A model generated the notes under the pieces. The model was given only the letters and a program-made list of their open reading frames with translations, was not told the DNA's origin and made no database searches. Below are positions 1 to 7,728 of a stretch of DNA of 12,705 nucleotides, one piece after another. The stretch lies in NCBI GenBank assembly GCA_039934475.1, contig JBDTMC010000208.1:1-12705 (forward strand), written 5' to 3'. Source of the DNA: JBDTMC01 sp039934475. GTDB taxonomy: Bacteria > Acidobacteriota > Terriglobia > Bryobacterales > Bryobacteraceae. The number at the start of each line of letters is the position of its first letter. Within the stretch, counting starts at the first letter, position 1. A program made the translations under genes and the position numbers.

Positions 1-402
1 CGCGGTGTGATTGAACAAGCCATTGGGCGTGTAGCTCATGGAGCGGATGAGCGTCGCCTTGTCGATGGCGTTCGCCATCATCGGCATGGTCTCACTGATG
101 TGCGTGCCCGGGATCTTCGTCTTGATGGGCTTGAACTCGCCGCGAATGTTAGCGGGTGCATCCGGCTTGGGATCCCAGATGTCGATGTGGCTGGGTCCGC
201 CTTGCAGGAAAATCATGATGACGGACTTCGCGCTACCGAAGCCGCGCGCACCGGCGAACTTATTCGTGTTCGCTTGCGCCTTTTGTGCGGCGAGGAAGTT
301 GGCGAGGTTCAGCCCTAACAGACCAATGGAACCCGAGCGCAGCAATTCGCGGCGGGTGGGACCTTCACAGGTATAGCAGCGGCGGCCTGGAATAACGAGC
401 AT
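1..402 (-). CDS. DUF1501 family protein, N-terminal 134 residues (runs off the window)
   Basis: The reading frame starts at ATG 402-400 and stays open to position 1, so only the N-terminus is present; full DUF1501 proteins are usually above 400 residues. The start has a GGGGAG Shine-Dalgarno at 414-409, six bases upstream. Residues 16-36 (TRRELLRSG followed by a Gly/Leu-rich stretch) form a twin-arginine signal, predicting Tat export of a folded protein. Cys9 and Cys12 precede it. The family signature follows at about residues 60-83, around IMIFLQGGPSHIDIWDPKP, and the later SETMP and LIRSM segments are also typical. DUF1501 belongs to the alkaline phosphatase/sulfatase superfamily; the substrate is unknown. 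It is the last visible gene of the four-gene operon, 13 bp after the DUF1549/DUF1553 gene, its usual partner in Acidobacteriota, Planctomycetota and Verrucomicrobiota. The family call is strong; enzymatic activity is inference. Confidence 0.9.
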   Translation of the reverse strand, partial: MLVIPGRRCYTCEGPTRRELLRSGSIGLLGLNLANFLAAQKAQANTNKFAGARGFGSAKSVIMIFLQGGPSHIDIWDPKPDAPANIRGEFKPIKTKIPGTHISETMPMMANAIDKATLIRSMSYTPNGLFNHTA

Positions 403-415
403 ACGATTCTCCCCG

Positions 416-2581
416 TCAGAAGTTGTACAAAAACGCTTTGCTGTTGACTAATGCCCACAGCAGATCCTGCGCGCGGGCCGCACGGCCTGCGTCCGACTTC
501 AGATACTGCAATCCCTTGTCTAATTCGGCGGCATTGGGCGGCCGGCTAAGCGAGGCGAGGTAGAGGTCTTCCACCAGGTCGCGGTCGGCGCGTCCCGAAA
601 GTACAGCCTTGGCGATGCGGGCGCTGGAATCGGCCACCGCATCGGAGATGGTTTTCCCGTTCACCAGATTCAGAGCCTGCGGCAGGCTGAGATCGCTGCG
701 GCGCTCACACTCGCAAGCCGATTCGCGCTGCGGACGACCAAAGAGATCGAGGAAGCCGTCTTTGCCGATGTGCGGATCGTTCAACTGTTCGGCGCGTGTT
801 TCGGGCGGCGCTTCCGGAAACACAGGACGCACGCCCGTGGCCTGCGCCAATGCGTCCATCAACTCCTCAGCACTCAGGCGGCGCGGGATGGCGTGGGAGA
901 AGTTGTCGATGTCCTTAGCATTCCACTCGTTGGTGACGATGCCGGCTTGATAGGTGCGCGAGTTGGCGATGGTGCGCATCAAGTAGACGATGTCGAAGTT
1001 GTGGTCGATGAAGTCCTTCGTGAGCGCGTCGAGCAGCGCCGGGTTGCTCGGCGGGTTTGACGCGCGAATGTCGTCTACGGGGTCGATGATGCCGCGTCCA
1101 AAGAAGTAACTCCACACGCGATTCACAGTGGACTTGGCGAAGAATGGATTCGTTTTAGATGTCACCCAATCGGCGTAGGCCAGACGACGACGCTGATCCG
1201 TCGGCGGAGGCGTGGTGTCCAAGGAAGCCGGCACCAGGAACTTAGGCTTCATCACGCGCCCGTCCTTGGGATGCTTCATGTCGTAATCGGCGCGCTGATC
1301 GTAGACAATCTCTTCGCCCACCTCATAACCCGGGCGGATGCCAACGGCGGAGAAGAACGACGCCATCTCGTAATACTGGTTTTGGGTCCAGCGCTCAAAG
1401 GGATGGTCGTGGCACTGGGCGCACACCATACGGACGCCAAGGAAGACCTGAGTGGTCTTCTCCATAGTGGGCTTGGGATCGCGCGTGACGCGATAGAAGT
1501 TGGCCGCCGGATTCTCATCGGTGCTGCCGTAGCTGGTGAGCAGTTCGTGCACCATTTTGTCATAGGGCTTGCGGGATGCAACCGAATCGCGAATCCATTC
1601 GCGGAATTCGTAGGCGCCTTTTTCACCCAGATACTTGGTGCTGTTCTGGAGCAGATCGCCCCACTTCAAGGTCCAGTGATCGACGTACGCGGAGCTGGCG
1701 ATGAGCTTATCGATCACCTTCGCGCGCTTCGTCTTTGAAGGGTCTGCGATGAAGCCGCGAATCTCTTCCGGACCGGGTAACTGGCCGGTGAGATCGAGCG
1801 AGGCGCGCCGCAGGAAACCGGCGTCGTCCACCACCGCCGAAGGTTGGATCTTCAGCTTCTGCAGCTTCGCATCGATTAGCTGATCAATGTAATTGTGCTG
1901 CGGCAGTTGCTTCCAGGCGAAACCCGGTTGCGGGTTCAGCACGGTAACCGGCAGCGTGGCGTAGTTGCCCTGATAACGAATCAGCAGCGTGGCTTCACCC
2001 ATGCGCTCGCCCTTTACTTTAGCGTCAGGCTCCACGGAAGCAAGATTCGGAATGTTGCTATCGACGTTCGCTTCACGAGTCACATCGCGTGTGGTTCCAT
2101 CGCCGTACGTGGCCTTCACATGGAACGGCGCAACGTCACCGGGCTGTTTCAGGATGGCCTCTTTGGGCTCCACGTCCAGATGCTTCACCGTGTCCGTAGC
2201 GGCGTCGCCGTAGGGCACACCCTGGGCAATCCAGCTGAAGATGGTCTTGTAGTAATCGGAGGTAGCTTCAAAGCGCAAGCCGCCGCCATGCGCCACCTGC
2301 TGCGTGGGCTTTGAGAGCATGAGGCTGCGGGCGGGATCGGCGCGATTGAAGCGGCGTCCGGCCAAGTCGTAAAGCAGCGCCTCATAATCGAACTGCGGAT
2401 CGTAGCCGCGCAGCGACAGCTTGAATCCATTTTTGCCTTTGGCCGCGCCATGGCAAGGACCCGACGTGCAGCCTACCTTATTCAGGATGGGTGCCACATC
2501 GCGGAGGAAAGTGACTTTCGGCGCTTCTGCCGCGCCCAGCGCGAACGCGCACAGAAGAGAGCTACTGACTAGACGCAACAC
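416..2581 (-). CDS. DUF1549/DUF1553 (PSD1-type) secreted protein with two possible haem motifs and an Ig-like domain
   Basis: This 721-residue protein (from a GTG start) has a short hydrophobic signal peptide (residues 1-18, LRLVSSSLLCAFALGAAEA), so it is exported. A cytochrome-like segment follows with C38-TSGP-C43-H44, a CX4CH motif, then the characteristic KNGFKLSLRGYDP. A Big_2-like Ig domain lies at about 135-215, DUF1549 at about 220-415 (containing NYIDQLIDAKL, RRASLDLTGQLP) and DUF1553 at about 465-715 (NPFFAKSTVNRVWSYFFGRG). A second haem-type motif, CAQCH, lies at 387-391. The GTG at 2581-2579 has GGAGG (2594-2590) eight bases upstream; the ATG at 2602 in the same frame lies upstream of that Shine-Dalgarno and lacks one. 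The gene overlaps the PPC gene by 20 bp and is followed after 13 bp by DUF1501. No biochemical function is established for the family; a redox role is inferred from the Cys-His motifs. Confidence 0.9.
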   Translation of the reverse strand: MLRLVSSSLLCAFALGAAEAPKVTFLRDVAPILNKVGCTSGPCHGAAKGKNGFKLSLRGYDPQFDYEALLYDLAGRRFNRADPARSLMLSKPTQQVAHGGGLRFEATSDYYKTIFSWIAQGVPYGDAATDTVKHLDVEPKEAILKQPGDVAPFHVKATYGDGTTRDVTREANVDSNIPNLASVEPDAKVKGERMGEATLLIRYQGNYATLPVTVLNPQPGFAWKQLPQHNYIDQLIDAKLQKLKIQPSAVVDDAGFLRRASLDLTGQLPGPEEIRGFIADPSKTKRAKVIDKLIASSAYVDHWTLKWGDLLQNSTKYLGEKGAYEFREWIRDSVASRKPYDKMVHELLTSYGSTDENPAANFYRVTRDPKPTMEKTTQVFLGVRMVCAQCHDHPFERWTQNQYYEMASFFSAVGIRPGYEVGEEIVYDQRADYDMKHPKDGRVMKPKFLVPASLDTTPPPTDQRRRLAYADWVTSKTNPFFAKSTVNRVWSYFFGRGIIDPVDDIRASNPPSNPALLDALTKDFIDHNFDIVYLMRTIANSRTYQAGIVTNEWNAKDIDNFSHAIPRRLSAEELMDALAQATGVRPVFPEAPPETRAEQLNDPHIGKDGFLDLFGRPQRESACECERRSDLSLPQALNLVNGKTISDAVADSSARIAKAVLSGRADRDLVEDLYLASLSRPPNAAELDKGLQYLKSDAGRAARAQDLLWALVNSKAFLYNF

Positions 2582-4664
2582 TAGTGGTTCCTCCGGTAAC
2601 ATCGAATGAAATTACGGGTGAGACAACGGCAACATCTCCATCGTCCATTTTCACTTTGCCACTCACGTATAGGTTGTAATGTCCCGCGTCGGTGGCCTTC
2701 GTTGTGGTGGCGGCGAAGGTTCCGGACATGTGGTCGTCGGCCGACTTGAAGTCGATGACGCGTACGTCGCGCACACCCACTACATCTACCTCCACGTTCT
2801 TCGGGGGCATTCCCTTGCCACGAAGCTTCCATGTGTAGGAGTACTCATGGCGCACGCCTTCTTCCATCACTTTGACGCCGCTTTCATGGACCTCAAGGGT
2901 TGCCTGCGCGATTTCCGCTAGCGCCACGGGTAACTCCATATCAAGCCACGGCGCGGTGAGGGAACGCTGCCGGTCAACTACACCCTGGGCTGTGGCGCCG
3001 TTGACGTCTACCAGCAGACCCGGCCCACGCGCGCGGCGCTTCAGCACCGTTCCGTCTGAGAGTTTCGCCTCGCCCCAAACTTCCAAGTCTTGCGGGGCGA
3101 ACTCGACGCCCGTCGCGGCGGTCAGGGTCATTACTGCGCGTCGATTGAAGGACCGCGTGTTATTGGCGTCAATAAACTCGCGCGGAATCATGCCGCCTTC
3201 CACCGTGACACCCTTCGGCAGGTTGGGAACGGTGAGTTGGATGGGGCCGTCCCAGCCGCGGCGATCGGCGCCGATGACCATCATGGCGGTGCCGCCCGCT
3301 GGCACGTTGAGGTAAGGCGAGCCCAACGACAGCGTGAAGTCTTCGGCCTGGCGGCGTGTGATCAGCCGGTAGCCGTACAGCGGGCCCCCGCGTAGCGCGA
3401 GATCCTCCACCGTGACGGCGATCTGATGAACGCCGGCGGGTACGGTGACGTTCAAAAAAGGATCGTTGCTGGTGCGACTGGTTCCCTGCACGGCGAAGAC
3501 GTCCTCGGGCAGCGGCTTGTCGCCCGCGGAATCCAGTTTCTTCCCGGCGGCGTCGTAGACAGTAATTACGCCTTCCAGCCGCGAAGTGCCTAAATCGCGT
3601 GCTTGTAACTCAAACAGCAATTTGTCGCCAGGCTCCACTTTCACTTGATAGCGGTCCACTTCCTTCGGGGAATCGAGGCGGGCATTCATCACACTGGGCA
3701 CCGGAAGAACACCGTCCTTGGACTTCGTCATTTCGGGCAGATCGCTGACGGCGAAGACCATCGGCAAAGCACCGGAATCCGGAAGCGAGGCAAGCGCGAA
3801 GGCTGCGCGCGGGTCAATCTTGCTCAGGTCAACGGTAGAGGCGACGCCCGCCCCGGCGCGCCCGCCAGAAAATGTCACGGACACTTGCTTCCCGCGCGGA
3901 CCACCCAGAGGGAAAATCGATTCCGCGTACGTGTAGGCGCCCATCTTGAGGCGGTAGAAATTTTGCGCCTGCGTGCTGAAGCGGGCGTCGGTTACTTCCA
4001 CGTAGTAGAAGCCTTCGGCGGGGAAAGTGAAATCGATGCGCGGGTCCAGCCCTGCGCCGGGGGAATCGTCGGCGCGCGCCAGTTGCTTTCCAGAGCCATC
4101 CAGAATGCGCAAGACGGGGTCGACGGCGGAACCGCAGCGGCGGGCTTCTACTTCAAAAACGCGCCGTTCGCCGGCTTTACCGGAGATGCGGAAGATGTCG
4201 CGCTCGGCTCCGCGAAGGGTGCCGTTAAGTGTTACGGGAGCCGCTCGTACGGCCTCGGCGGTTTCGATGGAATCGTTGCGATTCGGCTTCGAGTACGGCT
4301 GCGATTCCTCTTCCACCACTTCAGGGAAGGTGCCCACGGTGAGCAGTAAGACGTTTGAGATTCCTACGGCAGTCTCAATGCGAATGGGATAGACCCCGGG
4401 CTTGGCATCCGCTTTCAGTTCCACAAGGAAAGCCGCCGTACGATCCATCTGCATCATGCCGGGCTTGGGAGGAACGACCACCGGCGTAAAGGCAGCGGGC
4501 AGCGTGGAGGTGACTCGCGCGCCGTCGCCAAGATACTGGCCCACCACGGTGAGTGTGAACGGGCGCCCCAGCTCGGCGCCGCGCGGTTGGAGTTCGGTCA
4601 ACACCGGCGCCGCAGCCCACGCCGCGGGCGCCAGCAGGATGAGGAATGCCGCGGAGATTTTCAT
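2562..4664 (-). CDS. Secreted protein with PPC (pre-peptidase C-terminal) domains
   Basis: This 700-residue protein starts at ATG 4664-4662, with AGGAG five to six bases upstream, and shares ATGA with the stop of the cytochrome/WD40 gene. The open frame continues further upstream to 4922, but that part is the WD40 gene read in another frame. Residues 1-19 are a signal peptide (MKISAAFLILLAPAAWAAA). Residues 20-112 look like an IPT/TIG-type beta domain (VLTELQPRGAELGRPF). A clear PPC domain spans about 128-242 (NDSIETAEAV at its start; DIFRISGKAGERRVFEVEA and EGFYYVEVTDARF inside). A second PPC-like segment spans about 325-437 (EVDRYQVKVEPGDKLLFELQ; GVHQIAVTVEDLA). The C-terminal 260 residues are beta-rich without a domain I can name. 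There are no catalytic motifs, so it is probably a binding or scaffold protein of the exported operon. Confidence 0.85.
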   Translation of the reverse strand: MKISAAFLILLAPAAWAAAPVLTELQPRGAELGRPFTLTVVGQYLGDGARVTSTLPAAFTPVVVPPKPGMMQMDRTAAFLVELKADAKPGVYPIRIETAVGISNVLLLTVGTFPEVVEEESQPYSKPNRNDSIETAEAVRAAPVTLNGTLRGAERDIFRISGKAGERRVFEVEARRCGSAVDPVLRILDGSGKQLARADDSPGAGLDPRIDFTFPAEGFYYVEVTDARFSTQAQNFYRLKMGAYTYAESIFPLGGPRGKQVSVTFSGGRAGAGVASTVDLSKIDPRAAFALASLPDSGALPMVFAVSDLPEMTKSKDGVLPVPSVMNARLDSPKEVDRYQVKVEPGDKLLFELQARDLGTSRLEGVITVYDAAGKKLDSAGDKPLPEDVFAVQGTSRTSNDPFLNVTVPAGVHQIAVTVEDLALRGGPLYGYRLITRRQAEDFTLSLGSPYLNVPAGGTAMMVIGADRRGWDGPIQLTVPNLPKGVTVEGGMIPREFIDANNTRSFNRRAVMTLTAATGVEFAPQDLEVWGEAKLSDGTVLKRRARGPGLLVDVNGATAQGVVDRQRSLTAPWLDMELPVALAEIAQATLEVHESGVKVMEEGVRHEYSYTWKLRGKGMPPKNVEVDVVGVRDVRVIDFKSADDHMSGTFAATTTKATDAGHYNLYVSGKVKMDDGDVAVVSPVISFDVTGGTTSVASSQ
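2588..2594 (-). promoter_or_regulatory. Ribosome binding site deciding the GTG start of the DUF1549/DUF1553 gene
   Basis: GGAGGAA on the minus strand lies inside the last codons of the PPC gene, eight bases (from GGAGG) before GTG 2581-2579. It makes the GTG a better start than the upstream in-frame ATG at 2602, which would place this motif inside the coding sequence. Confidence 0.6.
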
Positions 4665-6007
4665 CGCGAGCTCCTTGTATCGGCTTCCAACGGCACAGGG
4701 ACGAACGTTCGTTTGTTCTCGCCCGTCGCCGCGTTGTACAGCCGCACCTGGCCATCGAAGCCGGCCGTGGCCAGCGTCTTGCTGTCCTGGCTGAAGGCGA
4801 CAGAGTAGATGCCCGCGGTATGTCCTTTGGCCGCAGCCACAAGATCGCCGGAGTCGGCATCGTAGATGTTGACCATTGGCGCGGATCCTGCGACGGCAAT
4901 GAGGTGACCGTCCGGCGACCATGCCAGCGCGGCGATCAGACCATCCTGACGCGGCAGCTTGCGGATCAGAGTGGTGTCGTCGGCGATCTTCATGTTCTTG
5001 GGCCGGTCCATCATATAGATATACGGGACACGTTCGTCGCCGCCGATGACGACGATCTCCTTGGAAGGATGCCGCGCCACGGCTGCCAGCTCGCCGCGCA
5101 GCAGATTAACGTTCTCGAGAAACGCGCCGGAAGCGGCGTCGGTCAGTTTGGCCGCGCGATCGCGCCCTACTGAGACGATGCGCTTGCCATCGCCGCCGAA
5201 GACCGTGCCCAGCACCCAGTTCTCATGGTTGCCGATCTTGAAGAGTTCCTTGCCCGTGGCCGCGTCGAGGATGCGTACCGTGTTGTCCGTACAGCCGGCA
5301 GCGATGCGCGTGCCGTCGGGCGAAAGCGAGGCGCCGAAGACGGTGTCGCCGGTGACCATGGAGGAGTGGCGCAGTTTGCCGCTGGCGGTATCCCACAATT
5401 GGATTTCGCCAAATCGCGCCGGAGTCCCGCCAGCAGCGGCGAGAGTGGCGCCATCCTTGGAATAGGCCAGCGTGAGGATGCGTTCTGAAAGACCGGCGAG
5501 GCGCTGGGGCGGCGCGCTTGGGTTATCGAGGGAATGCAGCAAAACTTCGCGATTGCCCGATACTGCCAGAGTCTTACCATCGGGTGAAAAGGCGAGCGCC
5601 GTGATGACCGGAGGCTGATGGTAGGTCACCGGCTTGCCGACGGAGATGGTTTCGCGAGCTTCTTCCGGAGTGTCGTCTTTGGCTCCGGCGGCTACCCAGC
5701 GGGCCACCAGATCAATTTGATCGGCGGGAAGTGCCGGCTGCCCCAGAGGCATCGACGGCTTCAATTCGCCCTTCAAATATTTCGCCAGCAGCGGCGGCGC
5801 GGACCCGCGTTTCCCGCCTGCTTGCATCGATTCAAAGGTGGTCAGGTCGAGTCCCGACGATTTCAGGTTGGGCTGATGGCACCCCTGGCATTGCCGTTGA
5901 ATGATGGGGCGGACATCGCGGAAATAGCTGGGATCGGCCGCGTAGAGATTCGCGGCAGCGAGTCCGAGCGAGATGGCAGTCGTGGCCAGAATGGAAACGG
6001 AGGCCAA
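4661..6007 (-). CDS. c-type cytochrome / WD40 beta-propeller protein
   Basis: This 448-residue exported protein has an N-terminal hydrophobic segment (5-23) and a planctomycete-type cytochrome c domain at about 25-115. That domain contains DVRPIIQRQCQGCH, with haem-binding C40, C43 and H44, and a probable distal methionine at M86 (KPSMPLGQ). Seven WD40-like repeats follow, at about 133-160, 176-214, 222-253, 264-295, 305-335, 356-388 and 398-430, each with a (A/S)xSPDGxxLA-type strand pair; seven repeats would close one propeller. The start is TTG 6007-6005, chosen because GGAGG (6018-6014) sits six bases upstream and no ATG or GTG is suitably placed. Its stop overlaps the PPC start (ATGA). 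It is the first gene of the operon and probably tethers a haem domain to a protein-interaction platform in the periplasm. The electron partner is unknown. The signal peptide lacks an N-terminal positive charge, leaving some doubt about the exact start. Confidence 0.85.
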   Translation of the reverse strand: MASVSILATTAISLGLAAANLYAADPSYFRDVRPIIQRQCQGCHQPNLKSSGLDLTTFESMQAGGKRGSAPPLLAKYLKGELKPSMPLGQPALPADQIDLVARWVAAGAKDDTPEEARETISVGKPVTYHQPPVITALAFSPDGKTLAVSGNREVLLHSLDNPSAPPQRLAGLSERILTLAYSKDGATLAAAGGTPARFGEIQLWDTASGKLRHSSMVTGDTVFGASLSPDGTRIAAGCTDNTVRILDAATGKELFKIGNHENWVLGTVFGGDGKRIVSVGRDRAAKLTDAASGAFLENVNLLRGELAAVARHPSKEIVVIGGDERVPYIYMMDRPKNMKIADDTTLIRKLPRQDGLIAALAWSPDGHLIAVAGSAPMVNIYDADSGDLVAAAKGHTAGIYSVAFSQDSKTLATAGFDGQVRLYNAATGENKRTFVPVPLEADTRSSR

Positions 6008-6013
6008 GGAATT

Positions 6014-6018
6014 CCTCC
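6014..6018 (-). promoter_or_regulatory. Ribosome binding site supporting the TTG start of the cytochrome/WD40 gene
   Basis: GGAGG on the minus strand is six bases before TTG 6007-6005. No ATG or GTG in this frame has a comparable site. Confidence 0.6.
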
Positions 6019-6035
6019 CCAGTTTGATGCGCTCA

Positions 6036-6041
6036 ATTATA
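6036..6041 (-). promoter_or_regulatory. Candidate -10 element of the cytochrome operon
   Basis: A perfect TATAAT on the minus strand lies 28 bases upstream of the TTG start, inside the only AT-rich patch of the 88-bp divergent gap between the operon and the phosphohexomutase gene. No good -35 hexamer lies at 16-18 bases, so the promoter call is tentative. Confidence 0.35.
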
Positions 6042-6095
6042 TTACAAATGGAAACGCAACGGGTACGGCCGCGAGTTTATGGCAAGGTGGAAGGT

Positions 6096-7724
6096 ATGGA
6101 TGACGTGAGCGGACAACAATCACTGCGCTCGAGTCTTTTGTATGAGCCTCGGGAATTGGAATTTGGAACAAGTGGGCGGCGGGGCAAGGTTGTGGACTTG
6201 ACGCAGTTGGAGGTCTACATCAATGCCCTGGCCGAGTTGGAGTATTTGCAATCCCTTGATGCACCGGATGGCGGCATTGTCCGCGGAGACGATTTCTTTG
6301 TGGCGCGCGACTTGCGCCCCAGTTCGACTTCCTTCGATGCAGAGCACGAGGGACGAGGCGAGATTGGGCAAGCAATTCTAGCGGCCATCCGCGATGCCGG
6401 GATGAAGGCCATCAATTTGGGAGCGATTCCTACTCCCGCGTTGACCTGCTATGCGCTGGCGCGCGGTAAGGGCAGCATGATGGTCACGGGGAGTCACATT
6501 CCATTCGACCGTAATGGATACAAGACCAACAGCAGCCGCGGGGAGTTGCTGAAGGAACAGGAAGCTCCGATCAATGAGCGCGTTCGACTCGTGCGGCAGC
6601 GGTTGTATCAGCAGCCCCTCGCGGAGTCGTTATTTACGGAACGCGGATTTCTGAAGGTCGGCCATCGGGAATTTCCGCCCGAAGATCCCGCCGCACGCGC
6701 GGCTTGGATTGCACGATTCACCGACTTCTTTCGGGGTTCGACGCTCGCCGGGAAAAGGCTGTTGGTGTACCAGCACTCCGCCGTTGGACGCGACCTTTTG
6801 GTGGAGATCCTGCAGCGCCTCGGCGCGGACGCGATCGCGGCGGGCCGTAGTTCCACGTTTGTGCCGATTGATACGGAGAACATCCGCGAGCCGCAGTTGG
6901 CAGTGATTCAGGCACTGGCCGATGAGCATGGACGTCTCGACGCGATTGTTTCGACCGATGGCGATAGCGACCGGCCTCTGGTTTTAGGGGTGGATGCGGA
7001 GTCTGGGCGGGCGCAGTTCTATGGCGGCGATCTGGTGGGCATGGTGGTGGCCGAATACTTGAAGGCCGATGCGGTGGTAGTTCCCATCAGTTGCAACGAT
7101 GCTATCGACCGCGGCGCCCTGGCTGCCGTGGTGGCGCCGAAGACGCGCATTGGGTCGCCGTACGTGATTGCCGGAATGCTGGCAGCGAAGCGCGCGGGGA
7201 AGAAGCGGATTTGCGGATGGGAACCGAATGGTGGGTTCCTGACGGGTTCGGAGTTCGACCGCGGCGCCGCGGCGTTGAGTCCGCTGATGACGCGCGATGC
7301 TTATCTACCGATACTGGGTGTGTTGTTCGCGGCGACGGAACAAGGATTGACACTGGCGGAGTTGTTCGGACGCCTGCCGAAGCGATTCAGCCGCGCGGCC
7401 CTGCTGGCGGACTTCCCGCGCGCGCTCAGCGTGAAGATCGTCGACTCATTCGCACCCGGCACAAACGGCGTGAAGCAGCGCCTGGCGCAGTTCTTCACAC
7501 CGGCACTGGGCTTCGGAGCCATTGCTCACGTCGACTACACCGACGGAGTGCGCGTGCTGTTCGACAACGGCGAAGTCGCGCACCTGCGGCCTTCTGGCAA
7601 CGCCGATGAGCTGCGCATTTACGCCGTTGCCGACACGCAGGCAAGGGCCGATGCCATTGCCGCGTTGGGTACCGCCGAGCCCGATGGCATTCTGCGCACG
7701 ATGGCGAAGTCCGTCGCCGGCTGA
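6096..7724 (+). CDS. Phosphohexomutase (phosphoglucomutase/phosphomannomutase family)
   Basis: This 542-residue alpha-D-phosphohexomutase interconverts hexose 1- and 6-phosphates through a phosphoserine. The family's four landmarks are all present. FGTSGRRG (23-30) lies at the start of domain 1. The catalytic loop is TGSHIPFDRNGYK with Ser133. The Mg2+ loop is DGDSDRP (288-294) with Asp288, Asp290 and Asp292. The sugar loop is EPNGG (376-380), and the phosphate-binding loop is RPSGNADELRIY (498-509). Length is slightly above the usual 450-500, mostly from insertions in domain 1. ATG 6096 has AAGGTGGAAGG just upstream. The frame is open back to 5973 (ATGs at 5973 and 6048), but those starts lack a ribosome site, and 5973 would run into the cytochrome gene. 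It is cytoplasmic. The glucose versus mannose preference cannot be read from the sequence. It ends 4 bp from the convergent repressor gene. Confidence 0.93.
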   Translation: MDDVSGQQSLRSSLLYEPRELEFGTSGRRGKVVDLTQLEVYINALAELEYLQSLDAPDGGIVRGDDFFVARDLRPSSTSFDAEHEGRGEIGQAILAAIRDAGMKAINLGAIPTPALTCYALARGKGSMMVTGSHIPFDRNGYKTNSSRGELLKEQEAPINERVRLVRQRLYQQPLAESLFTERGFLKVGHREFPPEDPAARAAWIARFTDFFRGSTLAGKRLLVYQHSAVGRDLLVEILQRLGADAIAAGRSSTFVPIDTENIREPQLAVIQALADEHGRLDAIVSTDGDSDRPLVLGVDAESGRAQFYGGDLVGMVVAEYLKADAVVVPISCNDAIDRGALAAVVAPKTRIGSPYVIAGMLAAKRAGKKRICGWEPNGGFLTGSEFDRGAAALSPLMTRDAYLPILGVLFAATEQGLTLAELFGRLPKRFSRAALLADFPRALSVKIVDSFAPGTNGVKQRLAQFFTPALGFGAIAHVDYTDGVRVLFDNGEVAHLRPSGNADELRIYAVADTQARADAIAALGTAEPDGILRTMAKSVAG

Positions 7725-7728
7725 CGGC

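Noticed and set aside
1271..1738. A 155-codon plus-strand open frame opposite the DUF1549/DUF1553 gene.
   Set aside because: It is antisense to conserved domains and has no Shine-Dalgarno or domain; it is a by-product of GC-rich codon bias.
3645..4349. A 234-codon plus-strand open frame opposite the PPC gene.
   Set aside because: It lies entirely antisense to a well-supported gene, has no ribosome site or recognisable domain, and is Arg/Gly/His-rich as expected from antisense of GC-rich codons.
4665..4922. An 86-codon N-terminal extension of the PPC protein.
   Set aside because: It is the WD40 gene in another frame. The ATG at 4664 has AGGAG and a signal peptide, and forms a classic ATGA overlap.
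5973..6095. Upstream starts (5973, 6048) for the phosphohexomutase.
   Set aside because: No ribosome sites; the first runs into the cytochrome gene and the added residues are not part of the fold. ATG 6096 has a purine-rich site.
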